A stretch of 64,000 nucleotides of DNA from Luteimonas sp. S4-F44. Its GTDB lineage: Bacteria; Pseudomonadota; Gammaproteobacteria; Xanthomonadales; Xanthomonadaceae. Positions 1-10,301 of this stretch are shown here, one piece after another. Made by a program: the position numbers and the translations under genes. Position 1 is the stretch's first letter, and each line of letters begins with the position of its first letter. Under the pieces are notes generated by a model, which worked only from the letters and a program-made list of their open reading frames with translations, made no database searches and was not told the origin of the DNA. The stretch lies in the NCBI RefSeq assembly GCF_022637415.1, contig NZ_CP093340.1, forward strand, positions 868,001-932,000. The letters run 5' to 3'.

Positions 1-1
1 C

Positions 2-3000
2 GACGGTGTCTACGGCCTGCGCGCCGACGGTAGCTTCGTGCATCTGCGCCACGATCCCAACGACCCGCGCACGCTGCCCAGCGACAACGTCGTCAGCCTG
101 TCGTTCGACAACGACGGCATGTTGTGGATCGCGACGATGGCGGGCCTCGCCCGCTACGACGGCCGCCGAGTCTGGCGCGAGCCGTTGCCCGGCGGCGACA
201 TACCGCTGACGGTGACCGACGTGCAGGCGATGGGCGACGAAGTCTGGGCCTCGAGCGCGCGCGGGCTGTTCGTGCGCATGCGCGACGGGCAGTGGCACTG
301 GCAGCCATGGTCGGGCATGTTCGCCCGGCCCAACAGCGTGCTGTCGATGCTCGCCGATCCGCGCGGCGGCTACTGGCTGGGCACCCGCCGCGGTCTGTGG
401 CGGTTGTCGGAGGACGGCATCCCGACCCCGGTGCCGGTCGGTCGGGACGCCTCGCGGCCGTTCCCGGCGCGGGCGATGTTCCTCCAGCCCGACGGCGCGC
501 TGTGGGCATCGGCGCCGGGCGAGGGCGTCGGCTTCCTGCGCTCGGATTGGCGGCACGTTGCCGAGCTGGTGCGCGGCGAACGCGGGTTGCAGGGCCACGG
601 CTACGCGACGATCGCGCCGGCCAACGACGGCGGGCTGTGGCTGGGATCGGAAACCGGCGTCGTCGAGCACGTGGATCAGGCGCTGCAGGTCTCCCGGCTC
701 GACGGCGAGGCGCGGGCGCGCCTGGCCAACCAGCGCATCCTTGGCATGGCCGAGACGCGCAGCGGCGTGCTGTGGATCGGCCATGTCGGCGGCCTGTTCC
801 GACACGGCAGCGACGGCACCCTGAGCGAGTGGGAAGGCGAGCCGGGCACCTCGGTCGCGCACGGCGTGGGCTACAACATCGTGCGTGCCGCGCCCGACGG
901 CACCTTGTGGACCGGCAGCATGGGCGGTTACGGGGTCGAGCACCGCGACGGCGACACCGGCCGCATGCTGTGGCAGGCCGGCGACGATCCTCTGGTGCAT
1001 GAAGGCGTCTACGGCTTCGACGTCGCGCCCGACAACACTGCCTGGGCGGCCTCGGTGCCGGGGCTGGGTTACTTCGACCCGCAGGCCGGCCGATTCGTGA
1101 TCGTCAGCGCAGAGCAGCCCTACTACGCGGTCGCCGCGCAGGGCGAGGACACGGTCTGGGCCGCCGGACGCGACGGACTGGAACGCTGGCACCGCGCGGA
1201 CGGCACCTGGGCGCGGCAGGAGCGGATCGGCACGCGCGAGGGGCTGCCGTCGGTGATGCCGATGGGGCTGGCGGTCGACGTGCGCGGACGTGTCTGGGTC
1301 TCCACCCGGCGCGGTCTCTACCGCTGGGATCCGCAGGCCCGGCGCATGCGCCGTTACGGCAGCGAACACGGTCTGTCGTCGCAGGAGATGTTGTTCCGCT
1401 CGATCGCGGTGAGCAGCAGCGGCCTGCTCGCCGCCGGCACCGCGGTCGACTCGGTAGCCATCATCAATACCGCCTCGGAAGAGACCGGCCGGGTCGAGGA
1501 GCCGAAGCTGCGCGTTCTCGGCCTGGACGTGCGCCGCGATGGGCTGTGGCAACCGCTCGAGGGCGCTCGTCCCGAACTGTTCCCCGACGACCGCGAGCTG
1601 CGCGTCTCCGCCCGGCTGCTGGCCTACGACGACCCGGGCTCGAACCACTACTGGACCTGGCTCCAGGGCCTGGATACCGGCTGGGTCGACCAGGGCGCCA
1701 ACGGCGACCGGGTGTTCTCGGGTCTGCGATCGGGCAACTACGTGCTGCGCATCCGCGCCAGCGACGCTTACGGCAACGCCGCACCGATGCAGGAACTGCG
1801 GTTCCGGGTGTTGCCGCCGTGGTGGCAGACCTGGTGGGCGCTGACGCTGCTGATCTGCGCGATGGGGCTGGTCGCGCTGTGGGGCGCGTCGATCTATCGT
1901 CGGCGTGTGCGGCGACGCGCGGAGCTGCAATTGGCCGGACGCCAGCGCGAACTCGCCGAACAGGCGTCGCTGGCCAAGAGCCGCTTCCTGGCCACGCTCG
2001 GTCACGAGGTCCGCACGCCGATGACCGGCGTGCTGGGCATGAGCGAGTTGCTGCTCGACACGCCGCTCGATGCCCGGCAGCGCGGCTACACTGAGTCCAT
2101 CCGTCGCGCCGGTGACCATCTGATGCGTCTGGTCAACGACGCGCTGGACCTGGCGCGGATCGAGGCCGGCAAGCTCGAGCTTGATCCGCAGCCGTTCGAG
2201 CTGCGCGCATTGATCGAGGACATCGTCTCGCTGTCCGCGCCGATGGCCCGGCACAAGGCGCTGCGTTTCGAGGTCGCCTTCGACGATGGCGTGCCGGCCT
2301 GGGTACATGGCGATGCGGTGCGGGTGCGGCAGATTCTGTTGAACCTGATCGGCAATGCGATCAAATTCACCGACGACGGGCGGGTCGGGCTGCGGATTGC
2401 GCGTCCGCCCGAGGGCCTGTGCTTCCAGATCAGCGACACCGGCCCCGGGCTCAGCGCAGAGCAATGTCAGCGGCTGTTCCGGCGCTTCGAGCAGGCCGAC
2501 GGCGCGCGCACCGCCGCGCGCTACGGCGGCAGCGGCCTGGGGCTGGCGATCAGCCAGGAACTGTCGCTGGCGATGGGCGGCCGTATCGACGTCGAGAGCA
2601 CCCTCGGCGAGGGCACCCGGTTCACGGTCGTGCTGCCGTTGGCCGAGGTCGTCACGCCGCCGCGGCGCACGCGCTTCGAGGGGCACGAGCGCATCACCGC
2701 GGCGGTCGGGCTGGTGGTGCTACTGGTCGAGGACGATCAGACCGTGGCCGACGTGATCCGGGGCCTGCTCCAGGCGCAGGGCCACCGGGTCGCACATGCG
2801 ATGCACGGCCTCGCCGCGCTGACCGAAGTGCGGACCCAGGCGTTCGACATCGCCCTGCTCGATCTGGACCTGCCGGGCATCGACGGCCTGACACTGGCGG
2901 GCATGCTGCGGGCCCAGGGCTTCGACCGCCCAATGGTCGCGGTCACCGCGCGCGCCGATGCCGAGGCCGAGCCGGCGGCGCGCGCGGCCGGTTTCGACGG

Positions 3001-3103
3001 CTTCCTGCGCAAGCCGCTGACCGGCGAGATGCTGGCCGACGTCCTGGCCCAGAGCTGGCGTCCGGTCCACGAAGGCGGCGGCCTGGACGACCGCGAGGAC
3101 TGA
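2..3103 (+). CDS. Hybrid sensor histidine kinase with ligand-sensing propeller (5' end outside window)
   Basis: The gene enters the window already in frame, so its start is missing. The first ~600 visible residues are repeats of the two-component-regulator propeller type (recurrent LWIG, VWVST and GLYRW motifs), followed by a Y_Y_Y-like beta domain. One membrane helix lies at about nt 1820-1897 and a short coiled coil follows. HisKA carries the H-box [10 protein letters not shown] (His codon 2003-2005). The HATPase has [14 protein letters not shown] and [12 protein letters not shown]-terminal receiver (about nt 2720-3070) has [12 protein letters not shown] and the FLRKPL lysine. No output DNA-binding domain or Hpt follows. 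Such proteins usually sense polysaccharide fragments or other periplasmic ligands; the ligand here is unknown. Confidence 0.93.
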   Translation, partial: DGVYGLRADGSFVHLRHDPNDPRTLPSDNVVSLSFDNDGMLWIATMAGLARYDGRRVWREPLPGGDIPLTVTDVQAMGDEVWASSARGLFVRMRDGQWHWQPWSGMFARPNSVLSMLADPRGGYWLGTRRGLWRLSEDGIPTPVPVGRDASRPFPARAMFLQPDGALWASAPGEGVGFLRSDWRHVAELVRGERGLQGHGYATIAPANDGGLWLGSETGVVEHVDQALQVSRLDGEARARLANQRILGMAETRSGVLWIGHVGGLFRHGSDGTLSEWEGEPGTSVAHGVGYNIVRAAPDGTLWTGSMGGYGVEHRDGDTGRMLWQAGDDPLVHEGVYGFDVAPDNTAWAASVPGLGYFDPQAGRFVIVSAEQPYYAVAAQGEDTVWAAGRDGLERWHRADGTWARQERIGTREGLPSVMPMGLAVDVRGRVWVSTRRGLYRWDPQARRMRRYGSEHGLSSQEMLFRSIAVSSSGLLAAGTAVDSVAIINTASEETGRVEEPKLRVLGLDVRRDGLWQPLEGARPELFPDDRELRVSARLLAYDDPGSNHYWTWLQGLDTGWVDQGANGDRVFSGLRSGNYVLRIRASDAYGNAAPMQELRFRVLPPWWQTWWALTLLICAMGLVALWGASIYRRRVRRRAELQLAGRQRELAEQASLAKSRFLATLGHEVRTPMTGVLGMSELLLDTPLDARQRGYTESIRRAGDHLMRLVNDALDLARIEAGKLELDPQPFELRALIEDIVSLSAPMARHKALRFEVAFDDGVPAWVHGDAVRVRQILLNLIGNAIKFTDDGRVGLRIARPPEGLCFQISDTGPGLSAEQCQRLFRRFEQADGARTAARYGGSGLGLAISQELSLAMGGRIDVESTLGEGTRFTVVLPLAEVVTPPRRTRFEGHERITAAVGLVVLLVEDDQTVADVIRGLLQAQGHRVAHAMHGLAALTEVRTQAFDIALLDLDLPGIDGLTLAGMLRAQGFDRPMVAVTARADAEAEPAARAAGFDGFLRKPLTGEMLADVLAQSWRPVHEGGGLDDRED

Positions 3104-3150
3104 ATGGCGGCTTGGCACCGCCTGCACGGCGGCGTCGCCAGACTGCCGTC

Positions 3151-4188
3151 ATGGCCGCCTTCCGTCCGTCTTCCACCGCCCGCATGCCGAAAGGGCGGCG
3201 CGACGACCTCATCCAGTTGCGCCCCGAGGGCCTGTACTGCCCGGCCGGCGATTTCCATATCGATCCGTGGCGCCCGGTGCCGCGCGCGGTGATCACGCAC
3301 GGCCACGGCGACCATGCGCGCACCGGCATGGGCGCCTACCACACCACGCGCGCGGGGCTGCCGATCCTCGAGTGGCGCCTGGGCGAACAGATCTATGTCG
3401 CGCACGACTACGGGGCGCCGTTCCAGATGGGCGCGGCCACGGTGTCGCTGCACCCGGCCGGCCACGTGCTGGGCTCGGCGCAGGTGCGGGTGGAGGTCGA
3501 CGGCGAGGTCTGGGTCGCCTCGGGCGACTACAAGCGCCAGCACGACCCGACCTGCGCCCCGTTCGAGGTCGTGCGCTGCGACACGTTCATCACCGAGGCC
3601 ACGTTCGGCCTGCCGGTCTACCGCTGGCCGGACACCGCACAGGTCGCAGGCGAGATCGAGGCCTGGCGCGCGCAATGCGAGACGCGCGGCGAGGCGGCGG
3701 TGCTGTTCTGTTATGCGCTGGGCAAAGCCCAGCGCGTGCTGGCCGAACTGGCGGCGTACACCGATCGGCCCGCGCTGCTGCACGGCGCGGTCGCCGCCGG
3801 CGTCGAGGTCTACCGGCGGGCCGGCATCGCGATGCTCGACACGCTGCCGGTCGCCGAGACCGATCGGGGGGCCGATTTTGCCGGCCGGTTGGTCATCGCG
3901 CCGCCATCGGCGGCCGGCAGCGCATGGATGCGTCGGTTCCGCCGTGCGCAGCAGGGGTTCGCATCGGGCTGGATGCGCATTCGCGGCAACCGGCGCCGTC
4001 GCAACTACGATCGCGGCTTCGTGGTGTCCGACCACGCCGACTGGCCAGATCTGATGCGGACCGTGCGCGAGACCGGCGCCACGCGGGTGATCGCGACCCA
4101 CGGCAACACCGATGCGATCATCCGCGCGCTGCGCGAGGGCGGCATCGCGGCCGAAGCCTTCCGCACTGATTTCGGGGACGAGGAATGA
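3151..4188 (+). CDS. Ligase-associated DNA damage response exonuclease (MBL fold)
   Basis: A 345-residue metallo-beta-lactamase/beta-CASP protein of the family found beside bacterial ATP-dependent ligases, related to mRNA 3'-processing factors and SNM1/Artemis nucleases. The metal motif HGHGDH starts at residue 50 (H50, H52, D54, H55). Further family motifs are HPAGHVLGSAQ, ASGDYKRQHDPT, VVSDHADW and ATHGNTDAI. The likely role is 5' or 3' end processing of damaged DNA before ligation. The ATG was chosen because homology begins just after it; the reading frame stays open far upstream, antisense and overlapping the kinase gene. First gene of the four-gene repair operon, 25 nt before the ligase. 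Confidence 0.9.
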   Translation: MAAFRPSSTARMPKGRRDDLIQLRPEGLYCPAGDFHIDPWRPVPRAVITHGHGDHARTGMGAYHTTRAGLPILEWRLGEQIYVAHDYGAPFQMGAATVSLHPAGHVLGSAQVRVEVDGEVWVASGDYKRQHDPTCAPFEVVRCDTFITEATFGLPVYRWPDTAQVAGEIEAWRAQCETRGEAAVLFCYALGKAQRVLAELAAYTDRPALLHGAVAAGVEVYRRAGIAMLDTLPVAETDRGADFAGRLVIAPPSAAGSAWMRRFRRAQQGFASGWMRIRGNRRRRNYDRGFVVSDHADWPDLMRTVRETGATRVIATHGNTDAIIRALREGGIAAEAFRTDFGDEE

Positions 4189-4213
4189 GCGTCCGGCGCC
4201 GGAGGATGCGCGC

Positions 4214-5950
4214 ATGAGACGCTTTGCCCGGCTGTACCGGGAGCTCGATCGCAGCACCGCCACGCTCGACAAGCGCGCGGCGCTGGTCGCGTACTTCCGC
4301 GAGGCTCCGCCGCACGATGCGGCCTGGGCGCTGTTCCTGCTGGCCGGCGGCAAGGTCGCCGGTGCGGGGCGACGCATCGCCAATACCCGCGAACTGCGCG
4401 AATGGATCGGCCAGGCCGCGGCTCTGCCCGACTGGTTGGTCGACGACTGCTACGACCAGGTCGGCGACCTGGCCGAAACCTTGGCGCTGCTGCTCGACGA
4501 TCCCGCCGCGCCGGCCGACGACGTCTCGTTGGCCGAATGGATCGAACGGCGGCTGATCCCGGTCGCCAATCGCGACCCCGCGGTCCGGCGCGCGCTGGTG
4601 GTCGAGGCCTGGGCCACGCTGTGTTTCGACGAGCGGCTGGTGTTCAACAAGTTGTTGACCGGCGCGCTGCGCGTGGGCGTCTCGCAGCGACTGGTCCAGC
4701 AGGCGCTGGCGGAGATGAGCGGGCTGGACATCGCGCGCATCGCCCAGCGCATGCTCGGCAGTTGGACGCCGAGCGCGCAGTTCCTGCGCGACCTGCTCTC
4801 GCCCGACGAATTGCCCAGCGACCGGCGCCAGCCGTATCCGTTCTTCCTCGCTTCGCCCTTGGAGCAGGCGCTGCGTCCCGACGCGGCGAGCGAGGGCTCG
4901 GACGCCGAGGCGGCTCCCGATGTGGATCTGGATGTGGATCCGGATGTGGATCCGGATGTGGATGTGGCGGCGCCGGCGCTGGCCAATGATCCCGACGCGG
5001 TCGCGCGTGCGCTCGGCCCGATCGACGATTGGCTGCTGGAATGGAAATGGGACGGCATCCGCCTGCAACTGATCCGCCGCGGCGCGGACATCGCGCTGTG
5101 GTCGCGTGGCGAGGAACGTCTCGACGGGCGCTTTCCCGAGATCGAGGCCGCGGCGCTGACGTTGCCGCGCGACTGCGTGTTCGACGGCGAGCTGCTGGCC
5201 TGGCGGCCGGGCGAACCTGCGCCGATGCCGTTCACCGCGCTGCAGACCCGCATCCAGCGCCGCAAGCCCGGGCCCAAGACGCTCGCCGACACGCCGGTGC
5301 GCGTGCAGGTCTACGACCTGCTCGAACTCGACGGTGAGGACTGGCGCGACCGGCCGCAGACCGAGCGTCGGGCGATGCTCGAGGCATTGGTTGCCGAGCA
5401 CGACGATCCGCGCATCGTGATTTCGCCGCGCGTGGACGCTGCCGACTGGCCGCAGGCCGCGGCCCTGCGCGCTGATGCGCGCGCGCGCGGCGTCGAGGGG
5501 TTGATGCTCAAGCGTGTCGATGCCCGTTACCAAGCCGGCCGGCGTCGCGGTGACTGGTGGAAATGGAAGATCGACCCGCTGACCATCGACGCGGTGCTGA
5601 TCTACGCGCAGGCCGGCCACGGCCGGCGCAGCACGCTCTACACCGACTACACCTTCGCGCTGTGGGACGGCGACACCCTGGTCCCGGTCGCCAAGGCCTA
5701 TTCGGGGCTCGACGACCGCGAAATCCTCGCGCTCGACAAGTGGATCCGCGCGCATACCCTGGAGCGCTTCGGACCGGTACGTTCGGTCACCGCGCATCAC
5801 GTGTTCGAACTCGGCTTCGAAGCGGTCAATCGCTCGAGCCGGCACAAGTCCGGTATCGCCGTGCGCTTTCCGCGCATCCTGCGCTGGCGCCGCGACAAGC
5901 CGATCGCAGAGGCCGATCGGCTCGAGACATTGCAGGCGCTCGCACGGTGA
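4214..5950 (+). CDS. ATP-dependent DNA ligase
   Basis: A 578-residue ATP-dependent ligase with an N-terminal DNA-binding domain, a nucleotidyltransferase domain and an OB fold. Motif I is KWDG, with the adenylated lysine at K278. Motif III is FDGE (323-326), motif IV EGLMLKR (428-434) and motif V KWK (450-452). Replication in these bacteria uses the NAD-dependent LigA, so this enzyme is expected to serve repair with its operon partners. An acidic repeat (about residues 236-251) is inserted just before the catalytic domain; see the separate repeat entry. The start ATG follows ggaggatgcgcgc, which contains a GGAGG ribosome-binding site. Confidence 0.95.
   Translation: MRRFARLYRELDRSTATLDKRAALVAYFREAPPHDAAWALFLLAGGKVAGAGRRIANTRELREWIGQAAALPDWLVDDCYDQVGDLAETLALLLDDPAAPADDVSLAEWIERRLIPVANRDPAVRRALVVEAWATLCFDERLVFNKLLTGALRVGVSQRLVQQALAEMSGLDIARIAQRMLGSWTPSAQFLRDLLSPDELPSDRRQPYPFFLASPLEQALRPDAASEGSDAEAAPDVDLDVDPDVDPDVDVAAPALANDPDAVARALGPIDDWLLEWKWDGIRLQLIRRGADIALWSRGEERLDGRFPEIEAAALTLPRDCVFDGELLAWRPGEPAPMPFTALQTRIQRRKPGPKTLADTPVRVQVYDLLELDGEDWRDRPQTERRAMLEALVAEHDDPRIVISPRVDAADWPQAAALRADARARGVEGLMLKRVDARYQAGRRRGDWWKWKIDPLTIDAVLIYAQAGHGRRSTLYTDYTFALWDGDTLVPVAKAYSGLDDREILALDKWIRAHTLERFGPVRSVTAHHVFELGFEAVNRSSRHKSGIAVRFPRILRWRRDKPIAEADRLETLQALAR
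4919..4966 (+). repeat. In-frame 12-bp tandem repeat inside the ligase gene
   Basis: Four head-to-tail copies of GATGTGGATCYG (the last ends GTG). They encode Asp-Val-Asp-Leu/Pro units that form an acidic linker between the DNA-binding and adenylation domains. Every Asp uses GAT, although the surrounding gene mostly uses GAC, which suggests recent expansion by slippage. Copy-number changes keep the frame. Confidence 0.9.
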
Positions 5951-6017
5951 CGGTGACGGTGGCGTCCGGCGAGTGCGGTCGCCCGCGGCGCGCAGGGCCG
6001 TGGCCAGGCCGGTGGCG

Positions 6018-8516
6018 ATGACCCGGCTGCGCGGTCCCGATGCGCCGCTGCGCGCCTGGTTCGCCGCCCAGGGCTGGCGTCCGGCGCCGTTCCAGCGCGA
6101 GGTCTGGCGCCGCTATCTGGCCGGCGAGTCGGGCCTGCTGCAGACCCCGACCGGCAGCGGCAAGACCCTGGCGGCCTTCGGCGGGCCCTTGCTCGAGGCA
6201 CTGGCCACGCGCCCGCGCGTTGCGGCCAGTCCGCGCGCAGCATCGGCGAAGCCGACCGCGCGTGGCGGCAAGGACGCAGGCCGCAGGCTGCAGGTGCTGT
6301 GGATCACGCCGCTGCGCGCGCTCGCGGTCGACACGGTGCGTGCGCTGCGCGCGCCGATCGAGGCGCTGGGGCTGGATTGGACGGTCGCGATGCGCACCGG
6401 CGACGCCAGCGCACGCGACCGGCGGCTGGCGCGCAGCGGCCAGGCCGAAGTGCTGGTGACCACGCCCGAATCGCTGTCGCTGCTGCTGTCCTATGCCGAT
6501 ACCGCGCCCTTGCTGGCCTCGGTGCGCTGCGTGATCGTCGACGAATGGCACGAACTGCTCGGCAACAAGCGCGGCGTGCTGCTGCAATTGACGCTGGCAC
6601 GATTGCGCCGGCTCGAGCCGGCGCTGCGCATCTGGGGCGTCTCGGCGACGCTCGGCAACCTCGAGCAGGCGCGCGATGTGCTGCTGCCGCATTGCCCCCA
6701 GGCGCAGGTGGTCGCAGGTGTGGCGCCCAAGCGCTTCACGCTCGACACGCTGCTGCCGGGCGAGGACGAACGCTTCCCATGGGCCGGCCACCTCGGACTG
6801 GCGCAGTTGCCGCGTGTGCTCGAGCGGCTAATGGCCGAACGCACCAGCCTGTTGTTCGCCAACACGCGTTCGCAAGCCGAACTGTGGCATCGCGCGCTGT
6901 CGGCGGTGTGGCCGGAGGCGCCCGAGACGCTGGCGCTGCATCACGGTTCGCTCGACCCGAAGCTGCGTGCGGCCGCCGAGCAGGGGCTGCGCGCAGGCAG
7001 CGTGCGCTGCGTGGTTGCCACCTCCAGCCTCGATCTCGGCGTCGACTTTCCCGCCGTCGACCAGGTGCTGCAGATCGGCAGCCCGAAAGGCGTGTCGCGG
7101 CTGTTGCAGCGCGCTGGACGCGCGCGTCACCGCCCCGGCGAGGCCGGGCACGTGGTCTGCGTGCCGACTCACGCGCTGGAACTGGTCGAGTACGCCGCGG
7201 CCCGCGCAGCGGTCGCGGCCGGCACGATCGAATCGCGTCCGCCGCCGGTGCTCAGCCTCGATGTGCTGGCCCAGCACTGCGTGACGCTGGCGCTGGGCGG
7301 CGGCTTCGAGGCCGATGCACTCTACGACGAGGTCCGCGGCACCCATGCGTTCCGCGCGCTCGATCCGCTGGCCTGGCGTGCGGTGCTCGATTTCATCGTC
7401 CAGGGCGGCGCGGCGTTGGCGCATTACCCTGATTTCCGCCGCGTGGTGCGCGGCGAGGACGGCGTCTATCGGGTCGAGGACCGACGCATCGCGCTGCGCC
7501 ATCGCCTGTCAATCGGCACAATCGCCAGCGACGGCGCGGTACGCGTGAAGCTGCTGCGCGGCGGCGGTCTGGGTTCGGTCGAGGAAAGTTTCGTCGGTCG
7601 ATTGCGACCGCGCGACCGGTTCCAGTTCGCCGGCCGCACGCTGGAGCTGGTGCGGCTGGAAGACATGACCGCGTACGTGCGCGTGGCCAAGGCCGGCAGC
7701 GGCACGGTGCCCAAGTGGCAAGGCGGCCGGATGTCGCTGTCGGGCACGTTGGCGCACGAGGTCGAGCGCGTGTTCGCCGGCCCACGCGATGCACCGGAGC
7801 TGCGCGCGATCGGGCGGCTGCTCGATCTGCAGCAACGGCTGTCGGCGCTGCCGGCGCCGAACCGCCTGTTGGTGGAGTGGATCCGCGCGCGCGGTGCGCG
7901 CCACCTGTTCGTGTTTCCGTTCGCCGGGCGTCAGGTGCACGAGGGGCTGGCCGCGCTGCTGGCGCTGCGCTGGGGCCGCCTGCGCGCCAACAGCTTCTCA
8001 TTCGCCGCCAACGATTACGGCTTCGTACTCTCACCGGCGCAGGAGGTGGAGCTCGATGCGCTCGATGTCGAGACGATGCTCTCGCCCGCGGCCTTGATCG
8101 ACGACCTGCGCGAGAGTCTGAACCTGGCCGAGTTCGCCCGCCGTCAGTTCCGCGACATCGCCCGCGTCGCCGGTCTGCTGCCGCCGTCGCTGCCGGGACG
8201 CGCGCCACGCTCGATGCGCCAGCTGCAGGCCTCCAGCGGTCTGCTGTTCGATGTGCTGCGCCGGCACGATCCCGATCACATGCTGCTGGCGCTGGCCGAG
8301 CGCGAGGTGTTCGCCGCGCAGCTGGATGTGGTGCAACTGCGCACCACGCTGGAGGACTGCAGCGCCCGCACACTCGACCTGCACTCGTTGCGCACGTTCA
8401 CCCCGCTGTCGTTTCCGCTGTGGGCCGAGTCGATGCGCGGCCAGCTCAGCACCGAGGACTGGCGCACGCGGGTGCAGCGCGCGGCCGCGCAACTGGAGCG
8501 GCGCAACCGTGGCTGA
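6018..8516 (+). CDS. Ligase-associated DEXH-box helicase (Lhr-like)
   Basis: An 832-residue superfamily 2 helicase. Walker A is TPTGSGKT (K49), the Walker B box is DEWH (175-178), motif III is WGVSATLGN, and motif VI lies in LLQRAGRARHRPGE. The long C-terminal region matches the Lhr-core winged-helix and beta-barrel layout. Lhr family enzymes translocate 3' to 5' and are damage-inducible in mycobacteria. A basic, low-complexity insert lies at about residues 72-92. The upstream gap after the ligase is 67 nt and contains three near copies of CGGTGA. The helicase stop overlaps the GTG start of the next gene, so translation is probably coupled. Confidence 0.94.
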   Translation: MTRLRGPDAPLRAWFAAQGWRPAPFQREVWRRYLAGESGLLQTPTGSGKTLAAFGGPLLEALATRPRVAASPRAASAKPTARGGKDAGRRLQVLWITPLRALAVDTVRALRAPIEALGLDWTVAMRTGDASARDRRLARSGQAEVLVTTPESLSLLLSYADTAPLLASVRCVIVDEWHELLGNKRGVLLQLTLARLRRLEPALRIWGVSATLGNLEQARDVLLPHCPQAQVVAGVAPKRFTLDTLLPGEDERFPWAGHLGLAQLPRVLERLMAERTSLLFANTRSQAELWHRALSAVWPEAPETLALHHGSLDPKLRAAAEQGLRAGSVRCVVATSSLDLGVDFPAVDQVLQIGSPKGVSRLLQRAGRARHRPGEAGHVVCVPTHALELVEYAAARAAVAAGTIESRPPPVLSLDVLAQHCVTLALGGGFEADALYDEVRGTHAFRALDPLAWRAVLDFIVQGGAALAHYPDFRRVVRGEDGVYRVEDRRIALRHRLSIGTIASDGAVRVKLLRGGGLGSVEESFVGRLRPRDRFQFAGRTLELVRLEDMTAYVRVAKAGSGTVPKWQGGRMSLSGTLAHEVERVFAGPRDAPELRAIGRLLDLQQRLSALPAPNRLLVEWIRARGARHLFVFPFAGRQVHEGLAALLALRWGRLRANSFSFAANDYGFVLSPAQEVELDALDVETMLSPAALIDDLRESLNLAEFARRQFRDIARVAGLLPPSLPGRAPRSMRQLQASSGLLFDVLRRHDPDHMLLALAEREVFAAQLDVVQLRTTLEDCSARTLDLHSLRTFTPLSFPLWAESMRGQLSTEDWRTRVQRAAAQLERRNRG

Positions 8517-9180
8517 CAGCGTGTTGGAGATCGAGATCGCCGGCGAAGCGCTGCGGTTGTTCGCCGAGCGTGCGCTGCTGTGGCCGCGGCAGCGCACGTT
8601 GGTCGTGGCCGACGTGCATCTGGGCAAGGCGCAGCACTTTCGCGAGGCCGGCATCGCGCTGCCGCGTGGCGGCACCGAGCACGATCTCGAACGGCTCGAC
8701 AGGCTGATCAAAGCCAGCGGCGCGACGCGATTACTGGTGCTCGGCGACCTGCTGCATGCCGGTGCGCGCGATGCACCGTGGCGTGCAGCCTGGCAGGCAT
8801 GGCGGGCCCGCCATCCGACGCTGTCGGTCGAACTGGTCGGCGGCAACCACGATCGCGCCCTGCGCGCCGCGCCCGAGCTGGCGCGCACGCTTGGCCTGCA
8901 TCTGCACGGTGCGCTGTTGCACGCGCCGCCGTTCGTGTTCGTGCACGACGTCGACGATGCGGTCGCCGTCGACGTCGCGGGCTATCGGCTCGGCGGGCAT
9001 CTGCATCCGGTGGTGCGCCTACCGGGCCTGCCGCGTCTGCCGGCCTTCGTGTTTGCACACGACGCCGGCCTGCTGCCGGCGTTCACCGCGTTCGCCGGTG
9101 GCCTGCCGATCGCACCGTCGCCGAGCGTGCGGCTGTATCCCTGCGCGCCGGGGGCGGTGGTGGCATTGCCGGCGGGTTGA
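8509..9180 (+). CDS. pdeM: Ligase-associated endonuclease PdeM (calcineurin-like phosphoesterase)
   Basis: A 223-residue calcineurin-like metallophosphoesterase. The expected metal ligands are visible: ADVHLGK (D35, H37), LGDLLHA (D80), GNHD (N113, H114, D115) and GHLHP (H164, H166). This is the PdeM family, always linked to the ligase, exonuclease and helicase genes, and proposed to act as a nuclease in the same repair pathway. The GTG start lies inside the end of the helicase gene. The GTG is favoured because the first family-like residues follow it at once and no ATG is nearby. It converges on hemE with only three bases between the two stops. Confidence 0.9.
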   Translation: MADSVLEIEIAGEALRLFAERALLWPRQRTLVVADVHLGKAQHFREAGIALPRGGTEHDLERLDRLIKASGATRLLVLGDLLHAGARDAPWRAAWQAWRARHPTLSVELVGGNHDRALRAAPELARTLGLHLHGALLHAPPFVFVHDVDDAVAVDVAGYRLGGHLHPVVRLPGLPRLPAFVFAHDAGLLPAFTAFAGGLPIAPSPSVRLYPCAPGAVVALPAG

Positions 9181-9183
9181 CCG

Positions 9184-10257
9184 TCAGCGCGCGCTGTAGG
9201 CGTGCACCTCGTCGACGAGCACGGCGACGTGGTCGGGATTCATGTCCGGCGACATGCCGTGGCCGAGGTTGAACACGTGGCCGTCGCGCGAGCCCTGGTT
9301 GCCGACCGCGTAGCTGTCGAGCGCACGTCGGACTTCGCGGCGGATCGCCTCGGGCGCGCCGTACAGCGTCGCCGGGTCGAGGTTGCCCTGCAGGGCGACG
9401 CGGCCGCCGGTGCGGCGCGCGGCATCGCCGAGTTCGATCAGCCAGTCCACGCCGACGCCGTCGGCGCCGGTCTGTGCGAGTTCGTCGAGATAGGCAGCGG
9501 TGCCCTTGCCGAACAGGATCAGCGGTGCGCGGTCGGCGCCGTCGCCGCGCTCGATTTCCTGGGCGATGCGCGCCAGGTACGGCAGCGAGAACTCACGGTA
9601 CATCGCCGGGCTCAGCACGCCGCCCCAGGTGTCGAACACCTGCAGCGCCTGCGCGCCGGCGGCGCGTTGTGCGGCCAGGTAGGCGATCACCGCGTCGGTG
9701 TTGACCGACAGCAGGGCATGCAGCGCCTGCGGATCGTTGAGTGCCATCGCCTTGATGCGCGCGAAATCCTTGCTGCCGCCGCCCTCGACCATGTAGCAGG
9801 CCAGCGTCCACGGGCTGCCTGAAAACCCGATCAGCGGCACCGCGCCGTCGAGCTCGCGGCGGATCAGCCGCACTGCGTCCATCACGTAGCGCAGCTCGGT
9901 CTCCATGTCCGGCACGCCGAGCCGGGCGATCGCCGCCGCGTCGCGCACCGGATGGCGAAACTTCGGGCCTTCGCCCTCGACGAAGTACAGTTCCAGGCCC
10001 ATCGCATCGGGGATGGTCAGGATGTCGGAGAACAGGATCGCCGCGTCGAGCGGGAAACGGCGCAGCGGCTGCAGCGTGACTTCGCAGGCGATCTCCGGCT
10101 GCTTGGCCATGCCCAGGAAGCTGCCGGCCTGGCGACGGGTCTCGCGGTACTCGGGCAGATAGCGCCCGGCCTGGCGCATCAGCCAGACCGGCGTGCGGTC
10201 CACGGGCTCGCGACGCAGGGCGCGCAAGAAGCGGTCGTTCTTCAGAGGTGCGGACAA
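9184..10257 (-). CDS. hemE: Uroporphyrinogen decarboxylase
   Basis: Catalyses decarboxylation of uroporphyrinogen III to coproporphyrinogen III in cytosolic heme synthesis. The N-terminal signature [16 protein letters not shown] (residues 23-38) holds the substrate-binding arginines, and [16 protein letters not shown] is the second signature. The start is placed at TTG, giving 357 residues, because AAGGAAG lies six bases upstream and family homology (KNDRFLRAL) begins five residues in. ATG codons 30 and 45 bases further out have no such site. It is the last gene of the minus-strand aro-hem block. Confidence 0.95.
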   Translation of the reverse strand: MSAPLKNDRFLRALRREPVDRTPVWLMRQAGRYLPEYRETRRQAGSFLGMAKQPEIACEVTLQPLRRFPLDAAILFSDILTIPDAMGLELYFVEGEGPKFRHPVRDAAAIARLGVPDMETELRYVMDAVRLIRRELDGAVPLIGFSGSPWTLACYMVEGGGSKDFARIKAMALNDPQALHALLSVNTDAVIAYLAAQRAAGAQALQVFDTWGGVLSPAMYREFSLPYLARIAQEIERGDGADRAPLILFGKGTAAYLDELAQTGADGVGVDWLIELGDAARRTGGRVALQGNLDPATLYGAPEAIRREVRRALDSYAVGNQGSRDGHVFNLGHGMSPDMNPDHVAVLVDEVHAYSAR

Positions 10258-10301
10258 GGCGTTCTTCCTTACTCGGTGCGTCGGCATGCGCCGCGCGGGC
10301 A

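Noticed and set aside
3112..3127. TGGCAC...TGCA resembling a sigma-54 -24/-12 promoter before the repair operon
   Set aside because: The GG and GC pairs are eight bases apart, not the required ten, so RNA polymerase with sigma-54 should not use it.
2737..5845. Long open frames on the minus strand across the exonuclease and ligase genes
   Set aside because: They are antisense shadows of high-GC genes; the translations are rich in Arg, Ala and Gly and show no motifs, while the plus-strand proteins have complete catalytic sets.
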